Shown here: positions 9,034 through 17,713 of the stretch, piece by piece
How the letters are laid out: each line of letters starts with the position of its first letter
Numbering within the stretch: position 1 is the first letter of the stretch
NCBI GenBank assembly: GCA_025929585.1
Contig: JAICPY010000019.1
Location: 1-54,264 of the forward strand
Direction of reading: 5' to 3'
Origin: Steroidobacter sp.
GTDB lineage: Bacteria; Pseudomonadota; Gammaproteobacteria; Steroidobacterales; Steroidobacteraceae
DNA length: 54,264 nucleotides
Position numbers and translations under genes: made by a program
The notes under the pieces: model-generated
Database searches by the model: none
Seen by the model: only the letters and a program-made list of their open reading frames with translations
Told to the model about the DNA's origin: nothing

Positions 9034-9981
9034 GTGTCGACGTCCCAAGCACAGGCGGAGCTGAAAGCACTGTACGCGAACTTGGCTGCCGTCATTCTCG
9101 GCAAACAAGAATCTTTATTCGTCGTGCTCGTGGCCTTACTCGCCCGCGGTCATGTGTTGTTGGAGGATGTGCCGGGCACCGGCAAGACGATGCTTGCCAA
9201 AGCACTGGCTCGATCATTGACGGGCACCTTCAGGCGATTGCAATGCACCCCCGACTTGATGCCTTCGGACGTGACGGGGCTTTCCATCTATCGAAGCGAT
9301 CGCCACGAGTTTCAATTCATGCCGGGGCCGGTCTTCACCGACATCTTGCTCGCCGATGAGATCAATCGCGCCACGCCCCGGGCGCAATCTTGTCTGCTCG
9401 AGTGCATGGAAGAACGGCAAGTGAGCGTCGATGGGGAAAGCCGCGGCTTGAGCCCTGGCTTCTTCGTGATTGCAACTCAGAATCCTATGGGCTTCCATGG
9501 CACCTACCCGCTTCCGGAAGCACAGCTCGATCGGTTCTTGGTACGCATTCGTTTGGGATATCCGTCGCTGGAGTCCGAAATGACCATGATGTCGGATCGA
9601 ATGCAGCAGCAGCCAATCGAATCTCTGCAACCGGTGATGGATGTAGAGTCACTTGTTCGGCTGCAAACGCTGGCCACTCGCGTTGTCGTCAAACCCGATG
9701 TGTTGAAGTACATCGCGGAAATCGCGCGAGCGACGCGCAGCGATGAGGCAGTGTTGCTTGGAGTCAGCCCGCGCGGATCACTCGCACTGATGCGAGCAAG
9801 CCAATGCGCCGCATTGCTCAGTGGCAAGACCTTTGTAACGCCGGACCATGTGAAACGCATCGCGGTGCCGGTGCTCGCTCATCGGCTGACCCTGAAGAAC
9901 GCAAGCGACAGCGTGGCTGCCGAGGCACTCATCGCAAGAATTCTGGAGAAGACCGTTGCCCCGGTAGCTGCCGCCGCGTGA
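9034..9981 (+). CDS. MoxR-family AAA+ ATPase
   Basis: A 315-aa cytoplasmic AAA+ chaperone. Walker A (GTGKT, 48-52), Walker B (ILLADE, 104-109), the following INRATPRAQS stretch and a sensor-1 IATQNP motif are all intact. MoxR proteins usually work with DUF58/VWA partners to mature or activate protein complexes, often at the cell envelope. The start is GTG 9034, with AAGGAT 7 bp before it. It is the first gene of a four-gene operon; its stop overlaps the start of the DUF58 gene by 4 bp (GTGA), so translation is probably coupled. Confidence 0.95.
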   Translation: MSTSQAQAELKALYANLAAVILGKQESLFVVLVALLARGHVLLEDVPGTGKTMLAKALARSLTGTFRRLQCTPDLMPSDVTGLSIYRSDRHEFQFMPGPVFTDILLADEINRATPRAQSCLLECMEERQVSVDGESRGLSPGFFVIATQNPMGFHGTYPLPEAQLDRFLVRIRLGYPSLESEMTMMSDRMQQQPIESLQPVMDVESLVRLQTLATRVVVKPDVLKYIAEIARATRSDEAVLLGVSPRGSLALMRASQCAALLSGKTFVTPDHVKRIAVPVLAHRLTLKNASDSVAAEALIARILEKTVAPVAAAA

Positions 9982-11198
9982 TTGTGCCGTCGCGTATTTC
10001 CATCGGTTGGCTGCTATGTGCTGCGGTCGCGGTGACTGCGCTCATCGCGCTGAATCGTGGTGTCGACCTGCTCTGGGGCATCGCGTTGCTGCTCGCGATG
10101 TCTATCATCGTCGCGTTCGTGCTTCCCAAGCTCCAGTTGCGCAGCTTGCATGTTGAGCGCTACCGCTTCCCAACGAGCGGCACCGTCGGCCAGCCACTGA
10201 CGCTTAGCTATAGAGTCCGCGCAGGCGGATGGTTGGGCCGCTACGGAATCGAACTCTACGACACTCTGCCCGCGGCGGAGATGGGCGGCCCGACAGCGTA
10301 CCTTGCGAAAGTTTCGGGCGATCAGACGCTGCAGTTCGCTTGGATTCCCGAGGTTCGAGGCTGTTGGCCGCTGAGCGAGCTCATTGTAGAAAGCCGCTAT
10401 CCGCTTGGACTGAGTAAGGCACGCAACAGCTGCATGCCGAGCAGCGAAGGCGGCGCTTCATCAGAGCTGATCATCTACCCCGACTATGTGCCGTTGCGAT
10501 CGCTGCCCGTGATAGGCGATGCCACTCCCCATGCGGAGCATCGTTCGACGCGGCTGCGTGGTGGGCACGATGAGTTCTTCAGTGTTCGCCCGCATCATCC
10601 TGAAGATCCGCCGCGCGCGATTCATTGGCGTGTATCGGCTCGCACGGGCGAGTTGGTCGTGAAGGAATACGAGCACCAACTGAATCGACAGATTTGGATC
10701 ATTCTGGAGCTCTCCGAAGACGAGCACGTCGGTTCAGGTGCCGCCAGCACTTTCGAATACATGATTCGAATAGCGCATTCGGTCATCGTGAAAGCGCGTG
10801 AGGACGAGATCCCGGTCGGTCTGCTCTACGATGACGGAGCGAAGGTCCAACGTGCGGGACCTGGCATCGATCACGGCACCTACTTACAACTTCGCGAGGC
10901 GCTCGCTCGCGTCAACCCACGATCGCAACCTGCTCTCACTTCCCAACTCGATCGCTTGTGGGACGTCTTACCCTCCGGCGGCACGTGGCTGCTGTTCACG
11001 CCGCGCGATCCTTCCGGACGAGCCGCACTATTGCGCGGCGCTCGACAACGCAGTGCCTATCCATTGTATGTCGAGTTCGATCACGACAGCTTCGTGAGAG
11101 GCCAATGCCAACCGCACGTGCGCACGCAATCGACGGCCGAGGGACTCGTCAGTATCGTTGCTGACGGCGCGGATCTTTCGACGTTGTTTCGCATATGA
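9978..11198 (+). CDS. DUF58-domain membrane protein
   Basis: A 406-aa protein with two N-terminal transmembrane segments (about 8-24 and 30-48), then a beta-rich region and a DUF58 domain carrying the conserved block HPEDPPRAIHWRVSARTGEL. DUF58 proteins are the regular partners of MoxR ATPases; a C-terminal VWA-like fold is predicted for the family. The GTG start at 9978 (MIVPSRISIG) overlaps the moxR stop by 4 bp. It is preferred because the longer frame to 9804 would run inside moxR. The 3' end overlaps tgpA by 4 bp (ATGA). The proposed role is assembly of, or partnering with, the transglutaminase-like protein encoded next. Confidence 0.93.
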   Translation: MIVPSRISIGWLLCAAVAVTALIALNRGVDLLWGIALLLAMSIIVAFVLPKLQLRSLHVERYRFPTSGTVGQPLTLSYRVRAGGWLGRYGIELYDTLPAAEMGGPTAYLAKVSGDQTLQFAWIPEVRGCWPLSELIVESRYPLGLSKARNSCMPSSEGGASSELIIYPDYVPLRSLPVIGDATPHAEHRSTRLRGGHDEFFSVRPHHPEDPPRAIHWRVSARTGELVVKEYEHQLNRQIWIILELSEDEHVGSGAASTFEYMIRIAHSVIVKAREDEIPVGLLYDDGAKVQRAGPGIDHGTYLQLREALARVNPRSQPALTSQLDRLWDVLPSGGTWLLFTPRDPSGRAALLRGARQRSAYPLYVEFDHDSFVRGQCQPHVRTQSTAEGLVSIVADGADLSTLFRI

Positions 11199-13483
11199 AC
11201 GTGCATGCGCCGTTAACGTCCGATCGCTATCCACGCCTGCTTTGGTGGGTGATGCTTTCGGGCTGCGCTGCGCGCTTCACCGCAGAACGGTCTACGCCCG
11301 AAGCCCTGAGCGGCTTCTTATTCTGGACGACGATCTTCGCGCTGTGCTGGATTCTTCGCGCTTCGCTGCGGCGGACGGACAAATCCTCGGCCAGCATAGA
11401 GAAGGCCGGCAATGTCGTGGCGCTGCTCGGCATGCTGCTTTTTCTGTTCAGATTGAACAGCGACGGATTGATCCCAGCGCTGCTCGCGTTTTTATTCGCC
11501 ATCCAAGCCGCAACCTTCGTGATTGCCGAGAAGCGGCTGCACGCGTGGTTGATCCTCGCTGCAGCCTTCGCAGGTCTGATGTTTGCCGCGGCGGAAAGTC
11601 GGTCCGGATTCTTCTTGCTTTGCGCCGTTTGGTTTACGTTCGCGATGCTGGCATTGCTTGCTTTCGATCAACGCACCGAGCGCGTGCGAAACACTCTGCT
11701 TAGACCCATCGGGGTCGAGCATCGAAGCTCTCCCGCGTTCACTTACGCAGCACTGGTGCTAGCGTTCGCTGTACCGATCTATTTGCTGGTGCCAAAACCC
11801 GCCGGACTGTTGCTGGGTGGCATGCAGGCTCAGACGGCGCACGACTATCGCGACCATCCGAATCGTGAGTATTCACCCTCGCCTATGGACTTGCTCGACG
11901 GCACCGAAGGCGACGAGCGTCCCGCACAATCCGTGACCCCGACGGTGGATGAAACATTGACCGGCGCGGAGCCCGAAAGTGGCTTCTATGGAGAGAGTTT
12001 CTCGAACTCGGACATCGAGAGAGACAGTAAATCGGCTAATGGCATCGTCTTGTATGTGAAGTCCTCAAAGAATGTCTATCTCAGAGGAAAGGTCTACGAT
12101 CGTTTCGAGTCGAATCGTTGGCAACGAGAGTTCCATCAAGCTCGACAGTTCACGCTCGTGCGCGGGCAACTCGACCACGCGAGCGGCAAGCAATTTCCCG
12201 ATCTTGTCAGCCAGACTGTCGAAGTCGTCGCGCAACTCGACAATGTGCTGGTGCACGCACCCGCGCTGGAACGCCTGAGATTTCCTGGACCAAGCGTGCG
12301 ATCGTATGACGATGGCGTGCATGAAGTGCCGCAAGCGCTGAGAGCGGACACGACCTACTCAGTCGAATCGATTCCCGAAATTCATCTCGGACGCTATATC
12401 TTGCCCGAGGACCATGAGGTGGATTTGGAGCGATACCTGCAATTGTCCTCCGATGCGACAACGAGGTTGCGAGACCTGGCGAGAGAAGCTGCCACCGACG
12501 TGCCGAGCGCACTCGCGCGGGCATTGCTGCTCGAGCAGCACCTGCGCGACAACTACGAGTACAGCTACGAGACCATTCCCCAACAAGGGTTTACGCCGTT
12601 GGACACTTTCCTGTTCGACACCAAGCGTGGCCACTGCGAATATTTCGCAAGTGCCCTCGCGGTGATGCTGCGCACGCAAGGAATCCCTTCGCGCGTAGCC
12701 ACGGGATTCTCACTGGGCGAGCCCAACCCGATCACCGGCTACTACGAGGTTCGAGGGCTCGACGGCCACGCATGGGTCGAGGCGCACATCGAGGGGCTCG
12801 GCTGGCTGATGCTCGAACCGACGCCGTTCTATCCGTTGCCGCAAGAGACAGAATCGACGCGCCAAGTCGTCAACGACACCGATCGCTATTTGGATCGCTT
12901 GGCGCAAACTGGCTCGACGCTCGATCCGGACAGCATCAAAACGCAGCTCATCGTGACTGCACGCGATGCGTGGATGCAGACACGTCACGTGTTGAAATAC
13001 GTCGCCCAACTGCCACGAACGCTCGGCTGGACGATGTTCTATTTCACACTCGCCGCCGCACTGCTGCTGGTTGCGGCGTACTTCGCGTATTTACTGGTCG
13101 TTGATTGGCGGTCCAATCGTGAGATCCGCAGTGCGCTGGCTCGCAGCCGCGCTGCGGAAGCGCGTGCAGGGGTATTGATCCTCGCTGAGGCATTGGAATC
13201 TGCCGCCACGCCCCGCGGATATGGCCGTAAGCCCGAGTGGACGCTTCGCGAATACGTCGGATATTTGGCCACCACCGAGCACGCGGTGCCGAGCCAGTTC
13301 TCGGATCTGTTCGATGAATCCCGCTACTCCGATGAGAGCAATCATCGGGATCCTCACCTTCTCGTGCATGTAGCCGAATCGGTGAGCACGGTGATCGAGC
13401 GCAACCGCTGGCCACGCGCGAGGCGCGCTGTCGATCGGTTCAGAGAGAGGATCACGGAGTTCTTCACAAGCTTCGGGCGTTGA
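11195..13483 (+). CDS. tgpA: TgpA-type transglutaminase-like membrane protein (DUF3488)
   Basis: A 762-aa inner-membrane protein. Residues 15-205 hold about six transmembrane segments (DUF3488), followed by a large periplasmic domain with a transglutaminase-like fold. The predicted catalytic Cys is C481 (in RGHCEYF) and the His is H525 (in DGHAWVE). The third position is Glu541 in LEPTP, where P. aeruginosa TgpA has Asp; an EPTP form occurs in other family members. A further transmembrane helix near 605-635 precedes a cytoplasmic DUF4129-like tail. In P. aeruginosa the homologue is essential for viability; its natural substrate is not settled. It is coupled to DUF58 by ATGA and followed after 14 bp by a small gene. 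Confidence 0.93.
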   Translation: MNVHAPLTSDRYPRLLWWVMLSGCAARFTAERSTPEALSGFLFWTTIFALCWILRASLRRTDKSSASIEKAGNVVALLGMLLFLFRLNSDGLIPALLAFLFAIQAATFVIAEKRLHAWLILAAAFAGLMFAAAESRSGFFLLCAVWFTFAMLALLAFDQRTERVRNTLLRPIGVEHRSSPAFTYAALVLAFAVPIYLLVPKPAGLLLGGMQAQTAHDYRDHPNREYSPSPMDLLDGTEGDERPAQSVTPTVDETLTGAEPESGFYGESFSNSDIERDSKSANGIVLYVKSSKNVYLRGKVYDRFESNRWQREFHQARQFTLVRGQLDHASGKQFPDLVSQTVEVVAQLDNVLVHAPALERLRFPGPSVRSYDDGVHEVPQALRADTTYSVESIPEIHLGRYILPEDHEVDLERYLQLSSDATTRLRDLAREAATDVPSALARALLLEQHLRDNYEYSYETIPQQGFTPLDTFLFDTKRGHCEYFASALAVMLRTQGIPSRVATGFSLGEPNPITGYYEVRGLDGHAWVEAHIEGLGWLMLEPTPFYPLPQETESTRQVVNDTDRYLDRLAQTGSTLDPDSIKTQLIVTARDAWMQTRHVLKYVAQLPRTLGWTMFYFTLAAALLLVAAYFAYLLVVDWRSNREIRSALARSRAAEARAGVLILAEALESAATPRGYGRKPEWTLREYVGYLATTEHAVPSQFSDLFDESRYSDESNHRDPHLLVHVAESVSTVIERNRWPRARRAVDRFRERITEFFTSFGR

Positions 13484-13497
13484 TCTAGCAGCACATC

Positions 13498-13851
13498 ATG
13501 ACTTCGTCGTCATCGACTCTCGCGGCCTCACTGCGCACTCATCTGCAAACGCTTGCAGCTCGTGGGACCACGATTAGCTATCAAGCGCTAGCGGCCGAAA
13601 TGCATTTGCAGCCGCCGAATACGATTCATCAGCTGACGAATGCGCTCGAGGAATCAATGCGCGAGGACGCGGAAGCTCACCGGCCATTTATTGCGGCGCT
13701 AGTGGTGAGCAAGCGGCCACCGTATCGGCCGCGGCCGGGATTCTTTCAATGCGCCGCGCAGCTTGGACGCTTCAGCGGGTCAGATGCCGCCGCCTTTTTT
13801 GCTCGCGAGCTAGCCGAAGCAACAAAGTACTGGCAGACAAAAACACGCTGA
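13498..13851 (+). CDS. Small basic protein with winged-helix-like N-terminus, unknown function
   Basis: A 117-aa soluble protein 14 bp downstream of tgpA, the likely last gene of the operon. Residues 8-55 read like a helix-turn-helix or winged helix (SYQALAAEM then TIHQLTNALEE). Residues 60-90 hold a beta-rich segment RPFIAALVVSKRPPYRPRPG leading into GFFQCAAQLGR. It ends in an amphipathic helix. This layout occurs in uncharacterised gammaproteobacterial proteins I have seen but cannot name. No strong SD precedes it; translation may depend on tgpA. It could be a DNA-binding regulator or an adaptor. Confidence that it is a gene is high, in its function low. Confidence 0.78.
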   Translation: MTSSSSTLAASLRTHLQTLAARGTTISYQALAAEMHLQPPNTIHQLTNALEESMREDAEAHRPFIAALVVSKRPPYRPRPGFFQCAAQLGRFSGSDAAAFFARELAEATKYWQTKTR

Positions 13852-13872
13852 CTCGAGCGGAGGTACTTGACT

Positions 13873-14613
13873 TTAAAAGTGCCACGATACTCCGCCAGTG
13901 AGCAGCGTGATATCGCCCGGCGATACGTACATGACTGTGTCGTCCGCGACTTCGAAATGTCTGGATGCCTGAAGCCGCAGACTTAAGTTCGGGTGGACCA
14001 ACCACTCGGCACCCAGACCCGCAACGACAGCGCCGGAGCTACTGTCTTCATCGCCGCCTACGACGCGCACTTCCTGACCATCCAACCAGATGCGCATGTT
14101 CGATTCATGTTTGTGAGCCGCGATGCCTATACGGCCGAGCAGCCTAATCTTCTGTGAAATGGGAAGACGACCGATCATCGATAATGAGAGAGCTTTACTG
14201 TCGACCGTCTGCTGCTGGCTTTCGAGCCTGGAGGCGTTTACCGAAATCGCGCTGCCTGGCGGCAAATCGGAAAAACCTGAATCGGGAATGCCATCGATAG
14301 GAAACAACGGCGGAAGGAGGTCTGGGCGCTCCGAGTCTCTGGTGTACACCACCTCGCCGAGATCCGAGTAAGCCATTTCGATTGCGAATCGCGGCGAGAT
14401 GACATATCCGACGTGCAAACCGATCGTTTGATCGCGATCGTCTGTGGAGGTACCGATCAGAGTACCCCAGGAAAAAATGTTGCGTGCTTCGTTTACCTGG
14501 GCCTTGCTTTGGCCGGCATCCAGACCGATGTAGAGTCCCGGTTCTGCCGCGATCGCAGAGTGCGAGGCGATAATAGCCAGAAACAACCATGCCGCCGTAA
14601 GTGACACTCTCAT
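13873..14613 (-). CDS. Outer-membrane beta-barrel protein (OmpA/OmpW-like)
   Basis: A 246-aa precursor. MRVSLTAAWLFLAIIASHSA is a signal peptide with cleavage expected near AIA/AEP. The mature part begins GLYIGLDAGQSKA and has alternating hydrophobic strands, GLHVGYVISPRFAIEMAYSD, and a C-terminal strand ending in Phe (GVSWHF), the signal recognised by BAM. An eight-stranded barrel is likely. The start at 14613 is chosen because it begins the signal peptide; the frame is open to 14799 without meaning. It converges with the small gene of the moxR operon, 21 bp between stops. The function is probably structural or small-molecule uptake and cannot be read from sequence. Confidence 0.85.
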   Translation of the reverse strand: MRVSLTAAWLFLAIIASHSAIAAEPGLYIGLDAGQSKAQVNEARNIFSWGTLIGTSTDDRDQTIGLHVGYVISPRFAIEMAYSDLGEVVYTRDSERPDLLPPLFPIDGIPDSGFSDLPPGSAISVNASRLESQQQTVDSKALSLSMIGRLPISQKIRLLGRIGIAAHKHESNMRIWLDGQEVRVVGGDEDSSSGAVVAGLGAEWLVHPNLSLRLQASRHFEVADDTVMYVSPGDITLLTGGVSWHF

Positions 14614-14722
14614 TCTTCTTGTCCTTGTCTCAAGTTTCGTCGAAAACGCTTTGTATTGCTGATCTCTCACGCGCAACTGGGACTCACCTCGCCCGACAGC
14701 GAGCCATGTAAAGGCGCGCTGC

Positions 14723-15094
14723 TTACTTCGCAGTTTCTGGCGACGGATAAAACAAGTGGATCGGCCGTACTTCCAGCGTACGCGCGTTACAAGCTCCACC
14801 GATCAGCCGTGCAGCCTCCATTGCCTCTTCTTGGTTCGGACAATCGACGAGATAAAAACCCAACAGTTGTTCTTTGGTTTCGGCGAATGGCCCATCGACG
14901 ATCATTGCCTCGGGACGCTGCTTCAACGTTCGCGCCGCTGTCGTCGGCATCAGGCGCACGACAGGTCCTAACTTATCCTCGGAGGCGAGCTTCGCCTGCA
15001 CTTTCTCGTGCCGCGAGATCAGCTCCCCGAGTTGATCGGAGCTCAACTCGCCGACTTCGGCTTCTAGATCATAGATGAGTACTGCGTAAAGCAC
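14723..15094 (-). CDS. DGPF-domain (YCII-related) protein, orphan paralogue
   Basis: A 123-aa protein with a dimeric alpha/beta YCII fold. The signature VDGPFAETKEQLLGFYLVDC (from about 67) contains the DGPF motif that names the family. It is clearly paralogous to the protein at 24962-25387 (shared RLMPTT, DGPFAETKEQLLGFY and EVRP/EIRP segments). The start is GTG 15094 with AAGG 6 bp upstream. DGPF proteins are normally encoded beside ECF42 sigma factors; this copy instead sits 62 bp downstream of ada on the same strand, so it may be cotranscribed with ada. The biochemical role is unknown. Confidence 0.9.
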   Translation of the reverse strand: MLYAVLIYDLEAEVGELSSDQLGELISRHEKVQAKLASEDKLGPVVRLMPTTAARTLKQRPEAMIVDGPFAETKEQLLGFYLVDCPNQEEAMEAARLIGGACNARTLEVRPIHLFYPSPETAK

Positions 15095-15156
15095 GTGAGA
15101 CCTTGTTTGTGTTTGGAGTTTGACGTGAGTGTAACCAAGACCTCAAGTCTGCTTGC

Positions 15157-16257
15157 TTACGATCCGATGTCAACCGGTACCGCTGCGCGGCCATCTTCCA
15201 TCTTGAGTAGAGCTCGCTTGCGCTCCACGCCCCATCGATAACCCGACAGGGCACCGTCGTTACGCACCACGCGGTGGCACGGAATTGCGACTGCCAACGC
15301 ATTCGCTGCGCACGCCTGTGCGACCGCACGCACCGCTTTCGGCGCACCGATCCGCTCGGCGATCTCGGTGTACGTCGCCGTCGTCCCGGCGGGGATATTG
15401 CGCAATGCTTGCCACACTCGTTGCTGAAACGCCGTCCCGCGAATATCGAGCGGCAGATGCAGGCCGATCGAAGGCGCCTGGATGAATCCGACGACCATCG
15501 CGACGAGCTGTTCGAATTCAGCATCGCCGCCGATCAGCACAGCGCGCGGAAAGCGATCTTGAAGGTCGCGGGTAAGCTCTTCCGGATCATCGCCGAGCAA
15601 GATGGCGCAGATTCCGCGCTCGCTCTGTGCAACCAGGATGGAACCCAACGAACACTCGCCGACCGCGAACTTGATCTGGTTGTTCTGACCTCCTGCTCGA
15701 TAGTCTTTCGGCTTCATCCCCAGCGTTCGATCGACATTCTCATAGAAGCGACTGTTCGAGCCGTAGCCTGCATCGAAGATCGCCTGAGTGACGCTGCGTC
15801 CACCCTGCAACTCACCGCGAATGCGCTCATCGCGGCGCGCCGCCGCGTAGCGGCGCGGGGTGAGACCCGTCACTTGCTTGAATACGCGGTGGAAATGATA
15901 GGCACTCATTCCGACGCCCTTCGCCAGCGATGCGAGTGAAGGCAGCGAATCTGAGTCATCGATGATCTTGCACGCCGCCGCGATCTTGTCTGCATAGCGT
16001 TGCGTCAACGAAGGTCCATCGGGTCGGCAGCGTTTGCATGGGCGAAAGCCCGCCTGCGCGGCAGCGTCGGCCGACGCGAAGAACTGAACGTTCTCCGGCC
16101 GTGCCAGGCGCGAAGCGCAAGAAGGCCGGCAGTACACGCCGGTCGTTTTCACCGCGTAGATAAAGGTGCCGTCTGCAGCCGCATCACGATCAACGATGGA
16201 CTGCCAGCGAGGATCGCTCGAGGTGCCCGTGGTCGTGGTTGTGTCTATTGCATTCAT
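15157..16257 (-). CDS. ada: Ada: methylation-responsive regulator and O6-methylguanine-DNA methyltransferase
   Basis: A 366-aa bifunctional protein of the adaptive response to DNA alkylation. The N-terminal zinc domain has Cys43, Cys47, Cys74 and Cys77; by homology the first takes the methyl group from phosphotriesters and turns the protein into an activator. An AraC-type helix-turn-helix region (about 95-185) includes GMSAYHFHRVFK. The C-terminal methyltransferase domain carries the acceptor Cys327 in PCHRVV, followed by GYRWGVERKRALL. All key residues are present. An Ada-box-like sequence lies upstream at 16326-16338, so autoregulation is likely. It diverges from the RND operon. Confidence 0.96.
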   Translation of the reverse strand: MNAIDTTTTTGTSSDPRWQSIVDRDAAADGTFIYAVKTTGVYCRPSCASRLARPENVQFFASADAAAQAGFRPCKRCRPDGPSLTQRYADKIAAACKIIDDSDSLPSLASLAKGVGMSAYHFHRVFKQVTGLTPRRYAAARRDERIRGELQGGRSVTQAIFDAGYGSNSRFYENVDRTLGMKPKDYRAGGQNNQIKFAVGECSLGSILVAQSERGICAILLGDDPEELTRDLQDRFPRAVLIGGDAEFEQLVAMVVGFIQAPSIGLHLPLDIRGTAFQQRVWQALRNIPAGTTATYTEIAERIGAPKAVRAVAQACAANALAVAIPCHRVVRNDGALSGYRWGVERKRALLKMEDGRAAVPVDIGS

Positions 16258-16265
16258 GATTTGCG

Positions 16266-16286
16266 GCCCATCTCATTAGGATGGGC
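16266..16286 (-). promoter_or_regulatory. Leader hairpin just before ada
   Basis: A 7-bp perfect stem (16266-16272 with 16280-16286) with a 7-nt loop lies 8 bp upstream of the ada start codon in its mRNA leader. It could mask the ribosome site or simply be chance; there is no other strong SD here. Confidence 0.35.
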
Positions 16287-16325
16287 AGACCTTAGCAAGC
16301 AGACCTCCTGATACCTCTCCGGGCC

Positions 16326-16338
16326 TTGCTTTCAAATT
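16326..16338 (-). promoter_or_regulatory. Ada-box-like operator
   Basis: On the minus strand the sequence is AATTTGAAAGCAA, which fits the AAT-N6-GCAA pattern of Ada-binding sites at enterobacterial ada and aidB promoters (A box and B box six bases apart). It lies 69-81 bp upstream of the ada start codon, where activation of the ada promoter would be expected. Pattern match only. Confidence 0.55.
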
Positions 16339-16478
16339 CATCAGTTCGGCTTCAACAACCCATCGCACCAGTTGCTCGGGTCATCGATTCAGCCGCACCT
16401 TGTGCTCGCCAATTTGTCACAAGTCATCGGAACCTTATACCGCCGGCCTCTCTTGACAAAAAACAACCGTCTGGCCGG

Positions 16479-16507
16479 TTGACTTCCCGCTCTTGTGCAA
16501 TGAGAAT
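16479..16507 (+). promoter_or_regulatory. Probable promoter of the RND operon
   Basis: TTGACT (16479-16484), 17 bp, then GAGAAT (16502-16507) resembles a sigma-70 promoter with a good -35 and a weak -10. The -10 lies inside the 22-bp palindrome at 16501-16522, so a bound repressor would block it. Confidence 0.5.
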
Positions 16508-16522
16508 AAACGTTCATTCTCA
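16501..16522. promoter_or_regulatory. TetR-type operator palindrome
   Basis: TGAGAATAAACG followed by TTCATTCTCA is a near-perfect 22-bp palindrome with one mismatched pair. It is the size and style of TetR-family operators, overlaps the likely -10, and lies 33 bp before the adaptor ATG. The TetR gene at the end of the operon (22283) is the natural candidate to bind it. Confidence 0.65.
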
Positions 16523-16554
16523 CCCTGCTCCACCTTTTATATCGTTGGGGTCTT

Positions 16555-17700
16555 ATGCGTTTTTCGAGTCTTTTCGCCGGAATCGGTTGCATTTTATTGA
16601 GCGCTTGCGGGGATGAAGCAGCTCCGCCCGCTCCGCCACCTCCCGAGGTGGGGGTGATTACGCTCGCTTCCAGCACGGTCAGCGATGTTCGCTCTCTTCC
16701 AGGGCGAACCTCGGCATTCGTCATCGCCGAAGTGCGTCCGCAAGTGACGGGAATCATAGAGAAACGCCTGTTCGAGGAAGGCAGCGAGGTCAAGGCGGGT
16801 CAGCCGCTGTACCAGCTCGACGATGCGATTTATCGCGCTGAGCACGAAAGCCGCAAGGCTGCACTGGCGAAAGCTAAAGCGACACTGCAAGCCGCGAAGT
16901 TGACAGCCGATCGCACGACAGAACTTGCACGCATCGATGCAGTGAGCGCGCAAGAGGCTGAAACTGCGATCGCAACGCTCGAACAAGCGACTGCGGATGT
17001 GGCCTCCGCCGAAGCAGCGCTGCGCAGCGCTCAAGTGAATCTCTCGTACGCACGCATCACCTCTCCGATCAGCGGTCGCACGGGCAAGTCCAATTTCACT
17101 CAAGGCGCGCTGGTCACCGCGAACCAAGACGATCCTCTGACGACGGTGCAACAGCTCGATCCGATTTATGTCGATCTACAGCAATCGAGCAGTGAGCTAC
17201 TGCAGTTACGCCAAGACTTCGGCGGTGCGAATCTCGACCAGAGCGCACCCGTGGTCCTCATGCTGGAAAACGGCCGTCGATATCAACATACGGGCGAGCT
17301 CAAGTTCGCCGGCGTGAGCGTGGATCCGGAAACAGGAAGCTTCGGCCTGCGCGCTGTCGTGCCGAATCCAGAGCGCCTGCTGTTGCCGGGCATGTTCGTG
17401 CGAGCGGTGCTGGAACGCGGACAAAGATCCGACGCGGTGCTCGCACCTCAGCGGGCCATCACGCGCGATCCGAAAGGAAACGGCCTGGCAATGGTCGTCA
17501 CCGCGGATAACAAGGTCGAGCAGCGACTGGTCACGACCGCACGCACGATCGGCGATCAGTGGTTGATCGAGAAAGGGCTACAAGCCGGCGAGCGCGTCGT
17601 GGTGGAAGGCATCCAAAAGGTGCAGCCCGGAATGACAGTCACTCCCGTAGAAGCAGGCGCAGCAGGCGAGCAACGCACTGCCGACGCGGCATCTCGCTAA
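16555..17700 (+). CDS. RND efflux periplasmic adaptor (MexA/AcrA type)
   Basis: A 381-aa membrane-fusion lipoprotein that links the inner-membrane pump to the outer-membrane channel. The lipobox LLSACG puts the lipidated Cys at residue 18. The Pro-rich linker [11 protein letters not shown] is followed by a barrel-sandwich (lipoyl) domain ([20 protein letters not shown], about 60-80). A long helical hairpin (about 95-165) is rich in Ala, Lys and Glu. Then come beta-barrel and membrane-proximal domains. GGGG at 16546-16549 serves as SD. It is the first gene of a four-gene operon. Confidence 0.95.
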   Translation: MRFSSLFAGIGCILLSACGDEAAPPAPPPPEVGVITLASSTVSDVRSLPGRTSAFVIAEVRPQVTGIIEKRLFEEGSEVKAGQPLYQLDDAIYRAEHESRKAALAKAKATLQAAKLTADRTTELARIDAVSAQEAETAIATLEQATADVASAEAALRSAQVNLSYARITSPISGRTGKSNFTQGALVTANQDDPLTTVQQLDPIYVDLQQSSSELLQLRQDFGGANLDQSAPVVLMLENGRRYQHTGELKFAGVSVDPETGSFGLRAVVPNPERLLLPGMFVRAVLERGQRSDAVLAPQRAITRDPKGNGLAMVVTADNKVEQRLVTTARTIGDQWLIEKGLQAGERVVVEGIQKVQPGMTVTPVEAGAAGEQRTADAASR

Positions 17701-17713
17701 ACGGACCCACACC

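Noticed and set aside
16453-16458. TTGACA as an alternative -35 for the RND operon
   Set aside because: No acceptable -10 lies 16-18 bp downstream; the TTGACT at 16479 has one.
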